Shown here piece by piece: positions 8,511-17,835 of a DNA stretch of 64,000 nt. A model generated the notes under the pieces. It saw only the letters and a list, made by a program, of their open reading frames with translations, searched no databases and was not told the origin of the DNA. Source of the DNA: Treponema bryantii NK4A124 (lineage in GTDB: Bacteria; Spirochaetota; Spirochaetia; Treponematales; Treponemataceae). Location of the stretch: the NCBI RefSeq assembly GCF_000421345.1, contig NZ_ATWV01000001.1, positions 124,001 through 188,000 of the forward strand, read 5' to 3'. Each line of letters opens with the position of its first letter. Position 1 is the first letter of the stretch. The position numbers were made by a program, and so were the translations under genes.

Positions 8511-9675
8511 AAACTTTTTTCCTCATAAGTCTTCTGCCGCTATAGAATTCTTCGCTAACTTTTACATCATTTTCATAATTTGTTTTTACAGAAAGTGACT
8601 CATCAAAATAAATCCAGGTATAATAAGTTCCTTTTACATCTGTGTAATTATACTGCATTTTTAAGAGGTCATTTTCATAATATTTTAAATCCGGAGGAAT
8701 GTCATCTTTTTCATTATTTTCTTCTTCCAGATTTTCAGAACCTTCTTCACCTTCCTTAGCGGCAGATGACTTCAGTTCTTTATTCTCTTCTATTTCATAA
8801 TATTTATATTCATAGCGTTTTGTAAAAAGTTCCGGACTTTTTGAATAATCATCATTTTTATAATGATATTCCTTCTGAAGGTCTTCAATCACTTTATTAT
8901 TCTCGTTATAAGTCCACTTTCTTTCCTGAATTAAATTTTTCTTTTCATCTTTTATATTATATTTTTTTGATAAAACAGGAGATGAGTTTTCGTTATAAGT
9001 GACACTTTCAAAAGCAGTATCAGTTGTAATATCTTTCTGGATAACTTTATTTGTTTCCTCATCATAAACAAATTCTTCCGTTCTCTCAATTTTTGAATCT
9101 TGTGCTGAGCGGATTTTCCAGTCCTCTTTTTTTAACAGATGATAATTAAAATCATAAAAGTATCTTAAAACATTCTGATCTGAAGAATGAATGATTACAT
9201 AACCGTCTGATCTGGTCTGAGGAGAAAGAATTTCATTCTGGAACTCATAGAACTGCAGCTGATTATTTTTTCCGTTATAAAGGCGTCCTTCTCCAGCTTC
9301 CTCAAAAAACTTTTCAACAGGATTTAATTCTTCCGGCTGCTCTTCTTCAGCAGTAAGGTCACTTTTTTCTTCTTCAGGAACTTCCGGATTTTCAAGTTCA
9401 TATTCAGAATAAGACTCTTCCATGCGGGCTAGCTCTTCTGCAATTCTTTCTTCCTCTAGACGGGCAAGAAGAGGCTCTACCCAGGAAGCATCATCATCAT
9501 AAGGATTATAAAATGAATTATCAGAATCTTTCTTTTCTTTCTGGCTCTTTTCAGCTTCTTCCTGTACATCAGAAAGCTTTTCATTTTTTTTGCAGGATAT
9601 AAAACATAGCGAAAGAAATGCAGAAGCAAAGATAATGAGAAAAGCTGATTTTTTTATGTTTATTCTTCCTGCCAT
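8494..9675 (-). CDS. Putative lipoprotein, acidic, YD-like strands
   Basis: The 393-residue product begins with a lipoprotein signal (hydrophobic core, then FISCKK with the lipidated cysteine at residue 28). A strongly acidic, probably disordered stretch follows (about 30-125, rich in Glu and Ser). The C-terminal half carries repeated Tyr/Asn/Glu/Lys segments such as WTYNENNKVIEDLQKEYHY and FVYDEETNKVIQKD that resemble the short antiparallel strands of YD/RHS-like or MORN-like repeats. No known family is recognised. It lies directly upstream of the lol genes and overlaps lolC, which places it in an envelope-lipoprotein context. Confidence 0.7.
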   Translation of the reverse strand: MAGRINIKKSAFLIIFASAFLSLCFISCKKNEKLSDVQEEAEKSQKEKKDSDNSFYNPYDDDASWVEPLLARLEEERIAEELARMEESYSEYELENPEVPEEEKSDLTAEEEQPEELNPVEKFFEEAGEGRLYNGKNNQLQFYEFQNEILSPQTRSDGYVIIHSSDQNVLRYFYDFNYHLLKKEDWKIRSAQDSKIERTEEFVYDEETNKVIQKDITTDTAFESVTYNENSSPVLSKKYNIKDEKKNLIQERKWTYNENNKVIEDLQKEYHYKNDDYSKSPELFTKRYEYKYYEIEENKELKSSAAKEGEEGSENLEEENNEKDDIPPDLKYYENDLLKMQYNYTDVKGTYYTWIYFDESLSVKTNYENDVKVSEEFYSGRRLMRKKVYDKVD

Positions 9676-9690
9676 TTTTCTGCTTAAAAC

Positions 9691-10563
9691 CTACATTGAA
9701 AGAAAATCGTTTATGTATGACTGTGCATCAAAAGTCTGAATATTATCATAACCTTCGCCTGTACAAACAAAGGCAACCGGAAGTCCAAGTTCGCGTCCGA
9801 TTGAAACGGCTACACCGCCCTTTGCTGTGGAATCATATTTCGTCATGATGATTGCATCAATTTTTACTGCTTCGTTAAAAACCTCTGCCTGGCGCAGGGC
9901 ATTCTGACCTGTTGTTGCATCAATTACGAGAATCTTTTTATAGCAGCCTTCGTCTGCTTTGAGACTGCAGGTGCGGTCTATTTTCTGGAGTTCGCGTACA
10001 AGGTTTTCTTTATTGTGAAGTCGACCGGCTGTATCTGCAATTACAAGGCCAGGACCTGCCGCACGCAAAGCATCTGCTGCATCAAAAACAACTGCAGAAG
10101 GATCTGAACCGTGCTGATGACTAACTACACGAACGCCAAGTCTTTCACCATGCAAAGCAAGCTGTTCTATTGCCGCTGCACGGAAGGTATCTGCACTGGC
10201 AAGAACAATATTTTCAACTCCCCTGCCTTTAAAATATTTTGCAAGTTTTGCAGCACTTGTAGTTTTTCCAACTCCGTTTACTCCAAGCATCATCCATACA
10301 TTCTGTCTGCCCTTTTCCGGCTCTAATGAAAGAGGCTTTACATCTGCCAGAAGCAGTTCTTTAAGTTTTGCAATAATTCCTTCCTGGTCACGGATTTTTT
10401 CTTTATTACAAATTGACTCAAGCTGATCAACTATTTCAAAGGCTGTCTTTGCACCGATATCTCCTTCAACGAGCATATCTGTAAGTTCTTCAAAAAAATC
10501 TTCGTTTATTGAGTTTCCCTTTGAAAAGAGAGCTTTTAATTTTTCACCGAATGACTGTTTCAT
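9691..10563 (-). CDS. ftsY: Signal recognition particle receptor FtsY
   Basis: This is the 290-residue NG domain of FtsY, the GTPase that docks SRP-ribosome complexes at the membrane. The motifs are complete: GVNGVGKTT (about 94-102), DTFRAAAIEQL, ADTAGRLHNKENL and TKYDSTAKGG. It lacks the long acidic N-terminal A-domain of E. coli FtsY, which is common outside Proteobacteria. Its start overlaps the stop of the upstream 577-residue protein by 4 bases. Confidence 0.96.
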   Translation of the reverse strand: MKQSFGEKLKALFSKGNSINEDFFEELTDMLVEGDIGAKTAFEIVDQLESICNKEKIRDQEGIIAKLKELLLADVKPLSLEPEKGRQNVWMMLGVNGVGKTTSAAKLAKYFKGRGVENIVLASADTFRAAAIEQLALHGERLGVRVVSHQHGSDPSAVVFDAADALRAAGPGLVIADTAGRLHNKENLVRELQKIDRTCSLKADEGCYKKILVIDATTGQNALRQAEVFNEAVKIDAIIMTKYDSTAKGGVAVSIGRELGLPVAFVCTGEGYDNIQTFDAQSYINDFLSM

Positions 10564-12293
10564 TTTTTTATATCTCCATCTTTTTCTTCCTGAATATTCT
10601 GGCTGCCGTCTTCATTTTCAGAAGCCGTTTCTGCTTCTGCAGTTTCTTTCAAACTTTCCGGATCTACATACTCAAATAAAAGTTTATCACCATCACGGGC
10701 ATTCTGAGGCAATACAGAATTTGCTGCAATAAGATAACGGACAAGTTCATAGCCCCATAAAATTCCGCAGCCTATTGAAATAAAACGTGTAACGTTTGTT
10801 GCCGTCTGCCAGGCTCTGGCTGTTTCCAGATCTGTCTGATAATTCTTATACAGGTTTACGTAATTCTGATAATTACCGTATGTATAGAAGGTTGGAATAA
10901 GTGACATGATAAAAATACTATAAGTTCCATACATTATTTTTCGTCGTTTATCTATATAAGACATTCTGTCCATTGGCTTAGGTTTAATAGTAAGATAATT
11001 TCCATCATAAACCTTTTTTTCCGGAATATAGAAAAAGGCGGTATCTCCATTCTCGGTAATAAACTCACCAAGAATTGCTTTTCCGTTTATTGCAATTTGA
11101 GATTTTTTTCCGTCTATATCCAGGGCTCTTTCACCATTAACCAGCATACTTCCTTCAATTGGTTTTCTGAGGCCTATCTGAATAAAACCTGATTTTGGCT
11201 TTTCAAAATGAACTTCTATTTTATATTTTTTATTACCTTCAAAGTTATAGCTTGTTCCTGCGTTTTTATATCCTTCAGAAACAAATTGCATTGCATTAAC
11301 ACCTGAGTCTACAATCAGTTTTCCGTTTTCAATATGCTGCAGAACATTATCAATATAAACCATTGCCTTTGCAGCTGCTTCTTCCGGTTCAATTACAATC
11401 TCAAGTTCTACAGGAAAAGAATTAGCAAGAATTGGAATTATCTGCATAACGATATTTGTATTAATCATTTCAAGATCATTGACTGAACCAACTTCTGCTA
11501 CTGAACCGATTTTTTTTGCACCCGGAAAAGCATACAAATCTACATATACAGAAATATAATCTCCATACTTAGAAAAATGTCCGGTCAGCAGAGTGTTTAT
11601 ACCCACAGAAACGATTGTCTTTTCACAAGCCGGATCGGTAATGCTTAATTCTTTCATAGAATCCGGCAGAGAAAAGAGACTTGTATAGTCGTCGCGATAA
11701 AATGCAATATCTTCTTTTTGAATTATACTTTCATCACGATTAAAAATATTTCTGAATAAGTTTTTAAGACGCTGAAATTCAGAATCTTCTTCATCCATAT
11801 TTTTAAGGGCTTCATCAACCTGAGCCATCTGCTTTTCATTTTCTTCAACGGCTTTTTTTAATTCTTCAAGATTGTTATCTATTTTTTTCTGAATATCTTT
11901 TATTTTTTTCTCTGAGTCGTGAATGGCGTTTTTTAATTTAAAATCAGAATAGTTACTTAGAACAAGAGCGTCTCTTTTTTTATACTCAGCAGATAACTGT
12001 AAAAACAGAGACTGTCTTTCTGCCCTCAATTTATATTTTGTTCTTTCAAAGCGTTCATCAGGATAAACATTTCTGATTGCGGAATAACCGATTTTTTCAA
12101 GGATATCTGATGGTATAAGCTCGGCGGTTTTATCATTAACTGCATCTGCTGGCACAGAAGAGTCAGGGACAAATTTCTGTGCCGCAATAATCCATCTGCT
12201 GTTCTCACCGGAAAGCGGAAAAGCAAAAGTGCAGAGAATAATTATCATTAGCAAAAGAGTTCGCTGCAGAGTCTTATACGTCGTCTTCATCAT
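10560..12293 (-). CDS. Exported coiled-coil protein with C-terminal membrane helices, unknown function
   Basis: I do not recognise this 577-residue protein. It starts with a signal sequence or signal anchor (TLLLMIIILCTFAFPLS), then a Lys/Glu-rich coiled coil (about 90-180), then a mostly beta-rich section. That section includes segments that look like PEGA-type carbohydrate-surface domains (GLRKPIEGSMLVNGERAL). Two hydrophobic helices follow near 455-475 and 505-525, and the tail is acidic. It overlaps prfB by 20 bases and ftsY by 4, so it belongs to the same operon. The envelope role is inferred from topology only. Confidence 0.7.
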   Translation of the reverse strand: MMKTTYKTLQRTLLLMIIILCTFAFPLSGENSRWIIAAQKFVPDSSVPADAVNDKTAELIPSDILEKIGYSAIRNVYPDERFERTKYKLRAERQSLFLQLSAEYKKRDALVLSNYSDFKLKNAIHDSEKKIKDIQKKIDNNLEELKKAVEENEKQMAQVDEALKNMDEEDSEFQRLKNLFRNIFNRDESIIQKEDIAFYRDDYTSLFSLPDSMKELSITDPACEKTIVSVGINTLLTGHFSKYGDYISVYVDLYAFPGAKKIGSVAEVGSVNDLEMINTNIVMQIIPILANSFPVELEIVIEPEEAAAKAMVYIDNVLQHIENGKLIVDSGVNAMQFVSEGYKNAGTSYNFEGNKKYKIEVHFEKPKSGFIQIGLRKPIEGSMLVNGERALDIDGKKSQIAINGKAILGEFITENGDTAFFYIPEKKVYDGNYLTIKPKPMDRMSYIDKRRKIMYGTYSIFIMSLIPTFYTYGNYQNYVNLYKNYQTDLETARAWQTATNVTRFISIGCGILWGYELVRYLIAANSVLPQNARDGDKLLFEYVDPESLKETAEAETASENEDGSQNIQEEKDGDIKK

Positions 12294-13411
12294 CTCCAGT
12301 GCCGTCCATTGGAAGGCCCTTCCATTTTGCTACAAGATATGCATTCATAAAGTCATCAAGATCGCCGTCCATAACTGCCTGGATGTTTCCAACTGAATAG
12401 CGGGTACGGTGATCTTTTACCATTGTATATGGACAGAAAACATAAGAGCGGATCTGGCTTCCGAAAGAAATATCTTTCTTTTCTGCCATGAACTTTGAAT
12501 TTTCTTTTTCCTTCTGCTCGCGGTAGTATTCGTAAAGGCGGGCCTTAAGCATGTTCATACAGGTCTGACGGTTCATAAGCTGGCTGCGCTCTGTCTGGCA
12601 GGCAACAACAATACCTGTTGGAATATGGGTAAAGCGTACGGCAGAGTCTGTCTTGTTTACGTGCTGTCCACCCTTACCTCCGGCTCGGTAAGTATCTACG
12701 CGCAGGTCTTCCGGTTTTATGTCAACTTCAATTGTGTCATCCAGAACAGGATAAACATAAACAGAAGCAAAACTTGTATGTCGTCGGGCATTTGCATCAA
12801 AAGGACTGATTCGAACCAGACGGTGAATTCCACCCTCGCCTTTGAGATATCCGTAAACAAAGTCTCCGGAAATCTGAATTGTGATGGATTTGATTCCGCC
12901 TTCTGCTTCCAGCTGGTCTACAACTTCTGTTTTGTAGCCGTGACGTTCGGCCCATCTTAAATACATTCGGCTGAGCATAAAGGCCCAGTCGCAGGCTTCT
13001 GTTCCACCGGCTCCCGCATGTACGGTAAGGAAGGCATCGTTCTGGTCTACTTCTCCAGAAAGGAGATTTAAGATATTCAGCTTGTCAAACTGTGCCTTTG
13101 CAGCATCATACATTGAGCGCACTTCATCCTCGTCGCTCTGCTCGCCCGATTCTGCAGCAAGCTCGTACATTGCTTCGAGGTCATCCATATCTGCTATGAT
13201 TTTTTTCCAGGGTTCTATACGGTTTTTGAGCTTTCTTATCTGGCTCATTACCTTTTCTGCGGCTTCGTGGTCATCCCAGAAACCAGGGGCTTCGGTAAGC
13301 TTTTCTTTTTCTGCTATCGCCTTTTCAATTGCGGCAGAGTCAAAGACGCCCCCAAACGTTCATAATTTCTTCTCTCAACTGTTCTATTGGTAATTTTATT
13401 TCTTCTAACAT
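12274..13411 (-). CDS. prfB: Peptide chain release factor 2, with programmed +1 frameshift
   Basis: RF2 recognises UGA and UAA stop codons. The frame opens at ATG 13411, runs 23 codons to an in-frame TGA (13342-13340), and continues in the +1 frame to 12274, giving 378 residues. The junction has the classic RF2 frameshift signal: a G-rich Shine-Dalgarno-like run, then CGT CTT TGA C. The second part contains the SPF recognition tripeptide (RISPFDANARRHTSF) and the catalytic GGQ (AGGKGGQHVNKTDSAVR). Reading only the large frame from 13248 would lose the first 54 residues. RF2 itself controls the shift, because low RF2 slows termination at the internal UGA. Confidence 0.95.
13339..13354 (-). promoter_or_regulatory. 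prfB programmed +1 frameshift site
   Basis: On the minus strand this reads TGG GGG CGT CTT TGA C. The slippery CTT codon precedes TGA and a C, and a GGGGG run three bases upstream of CTT can pair with the 16S anti-Shine-Dalgarno. This is the arrangement known from E. coli and most bacterial prfB genes. Codon 24 is the internal stop here. Confidence 0.95.
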
Positions 13412-13451
13412 ACCCCTAGAATAGCACGAATTTCAAAACTTGTCATTGCCG

Positions 13452-13486
13452 TGTCATCCCGAACTTGTTTCAGAGTCAGCATGACG
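13452..13486. repeat. Dispersed repeat (GTCATCCCGAACTTGTTTC family)
   Basis: This interrupted palindrome begins TGTCATCCCGAACTTGTTTC and ends CAGCATGACG. Related sequences occur at about 48124-48197, 55071-55103 and 20632-20708. It lies between divergent genes (prfB and the FN3-like protein). Confidence 0.7.
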
Positions 13487-13525
13487 AAGTGGACGAAGCA
13501 ATTCTTTCATGTTATTATTATAAAT

Positions 13526-14401
13526 ATGAAGAAAATTATTTGCTCACTTTTTTTGATTGCAACAGCAGTTCTATTATTTGCAGAACGTCCTTTGGTTCGT
13601 GATATTCAGGCCCGGGCCGGCAGCAATAAAAAAGTCCGTATTACCTGGACTCTGCCTTCAGAAGCAGATCCAGCTTTATACAATCTTCTCCTGTACAGAA
13701 CCACCGAGCAGATTACTTCATTCAAACAGTTAAAAGACCTGACTCCCCTTGCCCAGCTTTCTCCGGACCGCAGTTCTTACACAGATACTCTTGAAGATCT
13801 CCGCGATTATTTTTATACAGTGATTTCAGAAACTTCAACCGGTCCTTATGACCTGGTTCTGCTTTCTTTTAACTCTACTGTAACCGGTGTTCATCTGAAT
13901 GCTAAAAAGAAAGTTGATGAACCTGCGGCTAAAACTGATTATGAAACAATATATCCTGAAGGAACTTTAAGAAAAACTCCTTTACCTTATCTTGATATAA
14001 TCGAAGGTGTTGGTGCAGAACCTCTTGTTTCTGATTCTACTGCCTCTAAAGTCTCTACCCTTACCGGAGGTAACAAAAAAGCAGGCAAGGGTTCGGCTCT
14101 GCAGCCTTATATTTTTGAAGAAGACCTTGTTTCTCCGGATGGCGGTGATGCCTACCTGCTCTTTGAAATCTTAAAAATTTCTTTTGTTACAAAAAAATAC
14201 AAGGAATCAATAGACAAACTGAATCAGCTGATTGGAACAAATATCAGCGAAAGCACCCGTAATCGTGCTTACTTTTATCTTGGCCAGGCTCAGTATTTTA
14301 ATAAGAATTACGAAGAGGCTGTAAGAAGTTTTGTTAAGGTTCAGGGAATCTACCCGACACTGTCGCAGAAGTGGTTAGAGGTTTCGTTAGACAGAATATA
14401 G
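13526..14401 (+). CDS. Exported protein with FN3-like and TPR-like regions
   Basis: I chose the ATG at 13526 because it begins a signal peptide (MKKIICSLFLIATAVLLFAE); the earlier in-frame start at 13451 would translate a dispersed repeat. The 291-residue product has an N-terminal region resembling a fibronectin type III domain (VRITWTLPSEADPALYNLLLYR). A low-complexity linker follows. A C-terminal helical part looks like tetratricopeptide repeats (FYLGQAQYFNKNYEEAVRSF, after YKESIDKLNQLIG). It probably acts in the periplasm as a protein-interaction factor. The target is unknown. It stands alone on the plus strand between two minus-strand operons. Confidence 0.8.
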   Translation: MKKIICSLFLIATAVLLFAERPLVRDIQARAGSNKKVRITWTLPSEADPALYNLLLYRTTEQITSFKQLKDLTPLAQLSPDRSSYTDTLEDLRDYFYTVISETSTGPYDLVLLSFNSTVTGVHLNAKKKVDEPAAKTDYETIYPEGTLRKTPLPYLDIIEGVGAEPLVSDSTASKVSTLTGGNKKAGKGSALQPYIFEEDLVSPDGGDAYLLFEILKISFVTKKYKESIDKLNQLIGTNISESTRNRAYFYLGQAQYFNKNYEEAVRSFVKVQGIYPTLSQKWLEVSLDRI

Positions 14402-14407
14402 ATGCAT

Positions 14408-14440
14408 GTGATTTCGATACGGCTTCGCCTACTCAATCAC
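14408..14440. repeat. REP-like palindrome, copy 4 (compensated variant)
   Basis: It reads GTGATTTCGATACG, a short GCTTCGC centre, then CTACTCAATCAC. Both arms differ from the family consensus at the matching position (GTGGTT to GTGATT, AACCAC to AATCAC), so pairing is preserved. It follows the stop of the FN3-like gene. Confidence 0.85.
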
Positions 14441-14454
14441 CGTTAGAAATCACC

Positions 14455-14494
14455 GGTGGTTGAGTGCGCACGAAGTGCGTGTATCGAAACCACC
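14455..14494. repeat. REP-like palindrome, copy 5
   Basis: GGTGGTTGAGTGCGCAC closes with GTGCGTGTATCGAAACCACC, in inverse orientation to copy 4. Its last base touches the TAG stop of the TPR gene. Copies 4 and 5 together fill the convergent gap and may act as a bidirectional transcript end. Confidence 0.85.
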
Positions 14495-16584
14495 TATCTT
14501 ATCTTTCTCAGTAAATCAATTATTGCAGGACGTTCAACCGCCTTTTTAATCTCTGCCACAAGTTCATCACCACGAACTTCATTGTTTACCACTGGATTTC
14601 CTTCTTCATCAGCATTTGGAACTGTATCCATTCCGGCTTCTGTATTCTGGGCCGGCATACTTACAAGCACAAGCTCATCGCCTTCATTGATTCTGTCATA
14701 AAAACCATGGCTGGTAATTGAAGCCTCAGACACCTCTTCGCCGGCCTCTGTTACAACAAGCATGCCTACGACATCATCATCCCTGAAGAAAAGTCCTGCA
14801 CCGCTGTCTGCAGTTTTTACACAGCCCTTGCGGATAATCTTAAACTCAGCATCCTTTACAATATTTTCAGAACGACCTAAGTCAATTAAAACTGTCTTTC
14901 CATTACGCTGCAATATTTTTCCGCGTACAGTAAGTTTTTCCAGAACCGAATTACGGAAACGGCGGAGCACGGTAGAAAAACGATTGTTTCCGGTTGCGTA
15001 ATACTTTTCACTGAAGGTTTCTGTTCCGGTTCTTCCTGAATACATTGTTGCGCTCAGGCTTACATCATCCTGACCTTCACTCAAAGAAACCATAATAAAA
15101 TAATCAAAATCATTTGCACGGGCATTTTTAAATGCCTCTCCGTAGCCCGATACAGGAGTTACCTGTGTTTTTACAGAAGTAATTGCAATGCCCGAAAAAA
15201 CGTCACCGCAGGCCAGAGCAGTAAGTCTGTCAGAATCTGCATGGTTAAAGGTAGATGTATTTTCAGTGTAGAATACTGCAATATTCCAGCGGATTTTATC
15301 CAGATAGAAAGCGTCTACCTTCCATCTTTTTGCAAGAGTATTATTTAAAAGCGAATCATAAGCTTCGATTGTATCATTAAGACTCTGTGGAAGTTTATTT
15401 TCTGAATTATCTTTTACAAATTTCAACTGATCCAGATAAAGTTCATGCATTCCGTTAAGCTCGAGTATATCTGCATAAGCAAGTCGTGCAGCAGCATTTG
15501 AAGGGTCCAGCATAAGGGCTCTCTGATATTCATAAGTAGAGCCTGCCTTGTCGTAACGGCTGTCATACTGACGGGCAACATTCAGGTGATAAGAAGCCCA
15601 TTCAGCCCGGCGTTTATCATCAAAATCAAGTTCATTTTTTGCAACCAGTTCCAGCATCATTCTCATAAGCTCGTCCTGAGGATTTACTGAAAGACCTGCA
15701 TTCCAGGTTGCAACTGCTTCATCAATATTGCTGAGTTTTGCCTGAGCTGTACCTTTTAAATACCAGGCTGCAGATGCATTTCTGTTTCGTTTGATAATAA
15801 AATCGCAGAGGTCAATAACCTCGCTGTAACGATGCTGCAGATAAACAATCTGGGCCAGGAGTTCATAAGCCTGCTCATAGCCGCCGCGAATCTCAACTGC
15901 AATTCTGGCATGCTTTTCTGCATTCTTATAATCACCCTTCATTGTATAAATGATTGCCGCAAGGTAATGAACTTCAGGTTCACCGGAATAAAACTGCATT
16001 GCCTGACGCAGATATTTTTCTGACTGAGCATAGCGTTTTGTTTCTGCACAAACAAGGGCGAGAGAAAGAAGGGCCTTTCTGTTTGTATTCTGTCGTTTTA
16101 AAGCTTCTGCATACTGATTTTCTGCTCCGGAAAATTTTCCGTCGTAAAGTTCAATTTCTGCAAGTCCGAAATGAGCATCTATATCATTAGGATATTTTTT
16201 AAGAACTTCGTTAAAAATCTGACGGGCTTCTTCTGTACGGCCAAGGGCCAGCAAAATCATTCCCTTAAGATTTTTTATTTCAGATTTATTGTTTTCGTAT
16301 TTTTCTGCACTTTCAAGATACTGAAAGGCAAGATCAAATTCACCAAGATGGTAGGAACAGTCTGCCAGACGAAACCAGGCATCACTGAAAGCAGGATTTG
16401 AATTAACTACCTCAATAAAATACTGGGAAGCAGTATACCAGTTTTCTTCATTTTGAAGTTCAACCGCCTCATTATAAAGCTTGAGGATATTTTTTGAATC
16501 AGCTGCAAAAAGAGGAGAAAGTCCGCTTAAAGCCGCTGCAAAAATCAGTGTAACTACAAACCTGCTTAGTTTTTTACTCATCAT
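14494..16584 (-). CDS. TPR-repeat exported protein
   Basis: This is a 696-residue protein with a signal peptide (LIFAAALSGLSPLFAAD) and a long array of tetratricopeptide repeats over about residues 30-400. A typical repeat is NIDAHFGLAEIELYDGKFSGAENQYAEALK. The C-terminal 250 residues form a separate mixed alpha/beta region; one stretch (ERLTVRGKILQRNGKTVLIDLG-like) resembles a small beta barrel or SH3-like fold. The likely place of action is the periplasm, as a scaffold. It overlaps the CBS-domain gene by 11 bases and closes the phoH-pgpH-ybeY operon. The function is not recognised. Confidence 0.85.
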   Translation of the reverse strand: MMSKKLSRFVVTLIFAAALSGLSPLFAADSKNILKLYNEAVELQNEENWYTASQYFIEVVNSNPAFSDAWFRLADCSYHLGEFDLAFQYLESAEKYENNKSEIKNLKGMILLALGRTEEARQIFNEVLKKYPNDIDAHFGLAEIELYDGKFSGAENQYAEALKRQNTNRKALLSLALVCAETKRYAQSEKYLRQAMQFYSGEPEVHYLAAIIYTMKGDYKNAEKHARIAVEIRGGYEQAYELLAQIVYLQHRYSEVIDLCDFIIKRNRNASAAWYLKGTAQAKLSNIDEAVATWNAGLSVNPQDELMRMMLELVAKNELDFDDKRRAEWASYHLNVARQYDSRYDKAGSTYEYQRALMLDPSNAAARLAYADILELNGMHELYLDQLKFVKDNSENKLPQSLNDTIEAYDSLLNNTLAKRWKVDAFYLDKIRWNIAVFYTENTSTFNHADSDRLTALACGDVFSGIAITSVKTQVTPVSGYGEAFKNARANDFDYFIMVSLSEGQDDVSLSATMYSGRTGTETFSEKYYATGNNRFSTVLRRFRNSVLEKLTVRGKILQRNGKTVLIDLGRSENIVKDAEFKIIRKGCVKTADSGAGLFFRDDDVVGMLVVTEAGEEVSEASITSHGFYDRINEGDELVLVSMPAQNTEAGMDTVPNADEEGNPVVNNEVRGDELVAEIKKAVERPAIIDLLRKIR

Positions 16585-17362
16585 CCTTACCGTCGTTTAT
16601 ATTTTTAATAATTTTTACCATATTGATTCGGTGGCCTTCCATATCCTGTACAATAAAATCGTAATCATTCCAGCTCACCTTTTCATATTTTACAGGAACC
16701 TTACCGAACAAATCAAATACAAAACCGCCCAGAGAATCAAAATCTTCGTTAGGGAACTGGGCTTCAAGGCTTTCATTCAAATCATCAAGGTCTACACGGG
16801 CATCGCAAAGCCAGATATTATCGCTTACCTTGAGAATATCTTCCTGCTCCTTATCAAACTCATCCTGAATATCGCCTACAATCTCTTCGATAATATCTTC
16901 CATTGTGACGATTCCAGAAACTCCACCGTACTCATCAATTGCAATTGCAATATGCAGGTGATGGCGGCGGAATTCTCGCAACAGGGAGTCTATGCGTTTG
17001 CTTTCAGGAACAAAGTAAGCCTTGCGGGCAATTTGGGTAAGATTGATTTCTTTTTTTTCGGCAAGACATTTGATAATATCTTTTACATAAAGCACGCCAA
17101 TTACATTATCAATCGAATCTGTATAAAGCGGAAAGCGGGAATGTCCGCTGGCAACTATTTTTGTAAAAAGCTCATCCTGAGGTGTATCGCTGGAAATAAA
17201 ATCTACGTCGATTCGGGGAATCATTACTTCCTTTACAGAAGTTTTAGACAAATCCTCAACACCCTGAATCATGTCTTTTTTTTCTTCGTTTAAAATTTCC
17301 TGCTGAATCTGTTCTGCCTCTTCAGCTGCAGTATTTTTTTTCTTTTTCTTAAAAAAACTCAT
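16574..17362 (-). CDS. tlyC: CBS-domain CorC/HlyC-type protein
   Basis: The 262-residue protein has two CBS domains (about 50-170; VMIPRIDVDFI marks the first and DEYGGVSGIVTMEDIIEEIVGDI the second). A C-terminal CorC_HlyC domain follows (LDDLNESL, then FDSLGGFVFDLFGKVP). It lacks the membrane DUF21 domain, as in CorC and TlyC. Family members are linked to Mg2+/Co2+ efflux, and some were named hemolysins on weak evidence. The start overlaps the ybeY stop by 4 bases, a pairing also common in other bacteria. Confidence 0.9.
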   Translation of the reverse strand: MSFFKKKKKNTAAEEAEQIQQEILNEEKKDMIQGVEDLSKTSVKEVMIPRIDVDFISSDTPQDELFTKIVASGHSRFPLYTDSIDNVIGVLYVKDIIKCLAEKKEINLTQIARKAYFVPESKRIDSLLREFRRHHLHIAIAIDEYGGVSGIVTMEDIIEEIVGDIQDEFDKEQEDILKVSDNIWLCDARVDLDDLNESLEAQFPNEDFDSLGGFVFDLFGKVPVKYEKVSWNDYDFIVQDMEGHRINMVKIIKNINDGKDDE

Positions 17363-17835
17363 TTTATTATTTTTTCATCCTTTAATTTTTCTAAAACATT
17401 TTCCTGAAGCACAAGCATTTCGCAAACCGGAGCAGTGCCTTTTTCAATATGCTCCTCGCCGTGATCCATTCCGTTCAGGTGTAAAAGGCCGTGTACTATG
17501 AGACGCTTAAGCTCATCGTTGCGGCTCTCTTCAAAATAATCGGCATTTACCGGCAAAGTATCAAGGCTGATTACTATATCACCTACGCATTTCCACTTGC
17601 CCTCTTCGTCTTCATATTCTTCATCGTTCTCAAAAGAAAGAACATCTGTAGTGCTGTCTATGTTGCGGTAGGTTTTATTGAGCTCCTGCATGTATGTGTC
17701 GTTACACAAAAGCATGGAAATTTCCTGACCATCGAACTTCAGCTCGGCAAGGGCTTTTTTAACAAATGGCTCTACATTTTCAAACCAGTCGGGTTCATTT
17801 ACACCCTCCTGCATTGCTACATATACTCGATTCAT
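17359..17835 (-). CDS. ybeY: Endoribonuclease YbeY
   Basis: A 158-residue metal-dependent RNase needed for 16S rRNA 3'-end maturation and ribosome quality control. The zinc signature HGLLHLNGMDH gives the three histidines at 115, 119 and 125. STTDVLSF (about 61-68) is the other family signature. It overlaps pgpH and the CBS gene by 4 bases each. Confidence 0.95.
   Translation of the reverse strand: MNRVYVAMQEGVNEPDWFENVEPFVKKALAELKFDGQEISMLLCNDTYMQELNKTYRNIDSTTDVLSFENDEEYEDEEGKWKCVGDIVISLDTLPVNADYFEESRNDELKRLIVHGLLHLNGMDHGEEHIEKGTAPVCEMLVLQENVLEKLKDEKIIK

Noticed and set aside
13451-13525. Upstream start for the FN3-like protein
   Set aside because: It would translate a dispersed repeat and bury the signal peptide; ATG 13526 starts a clean signal sequence.
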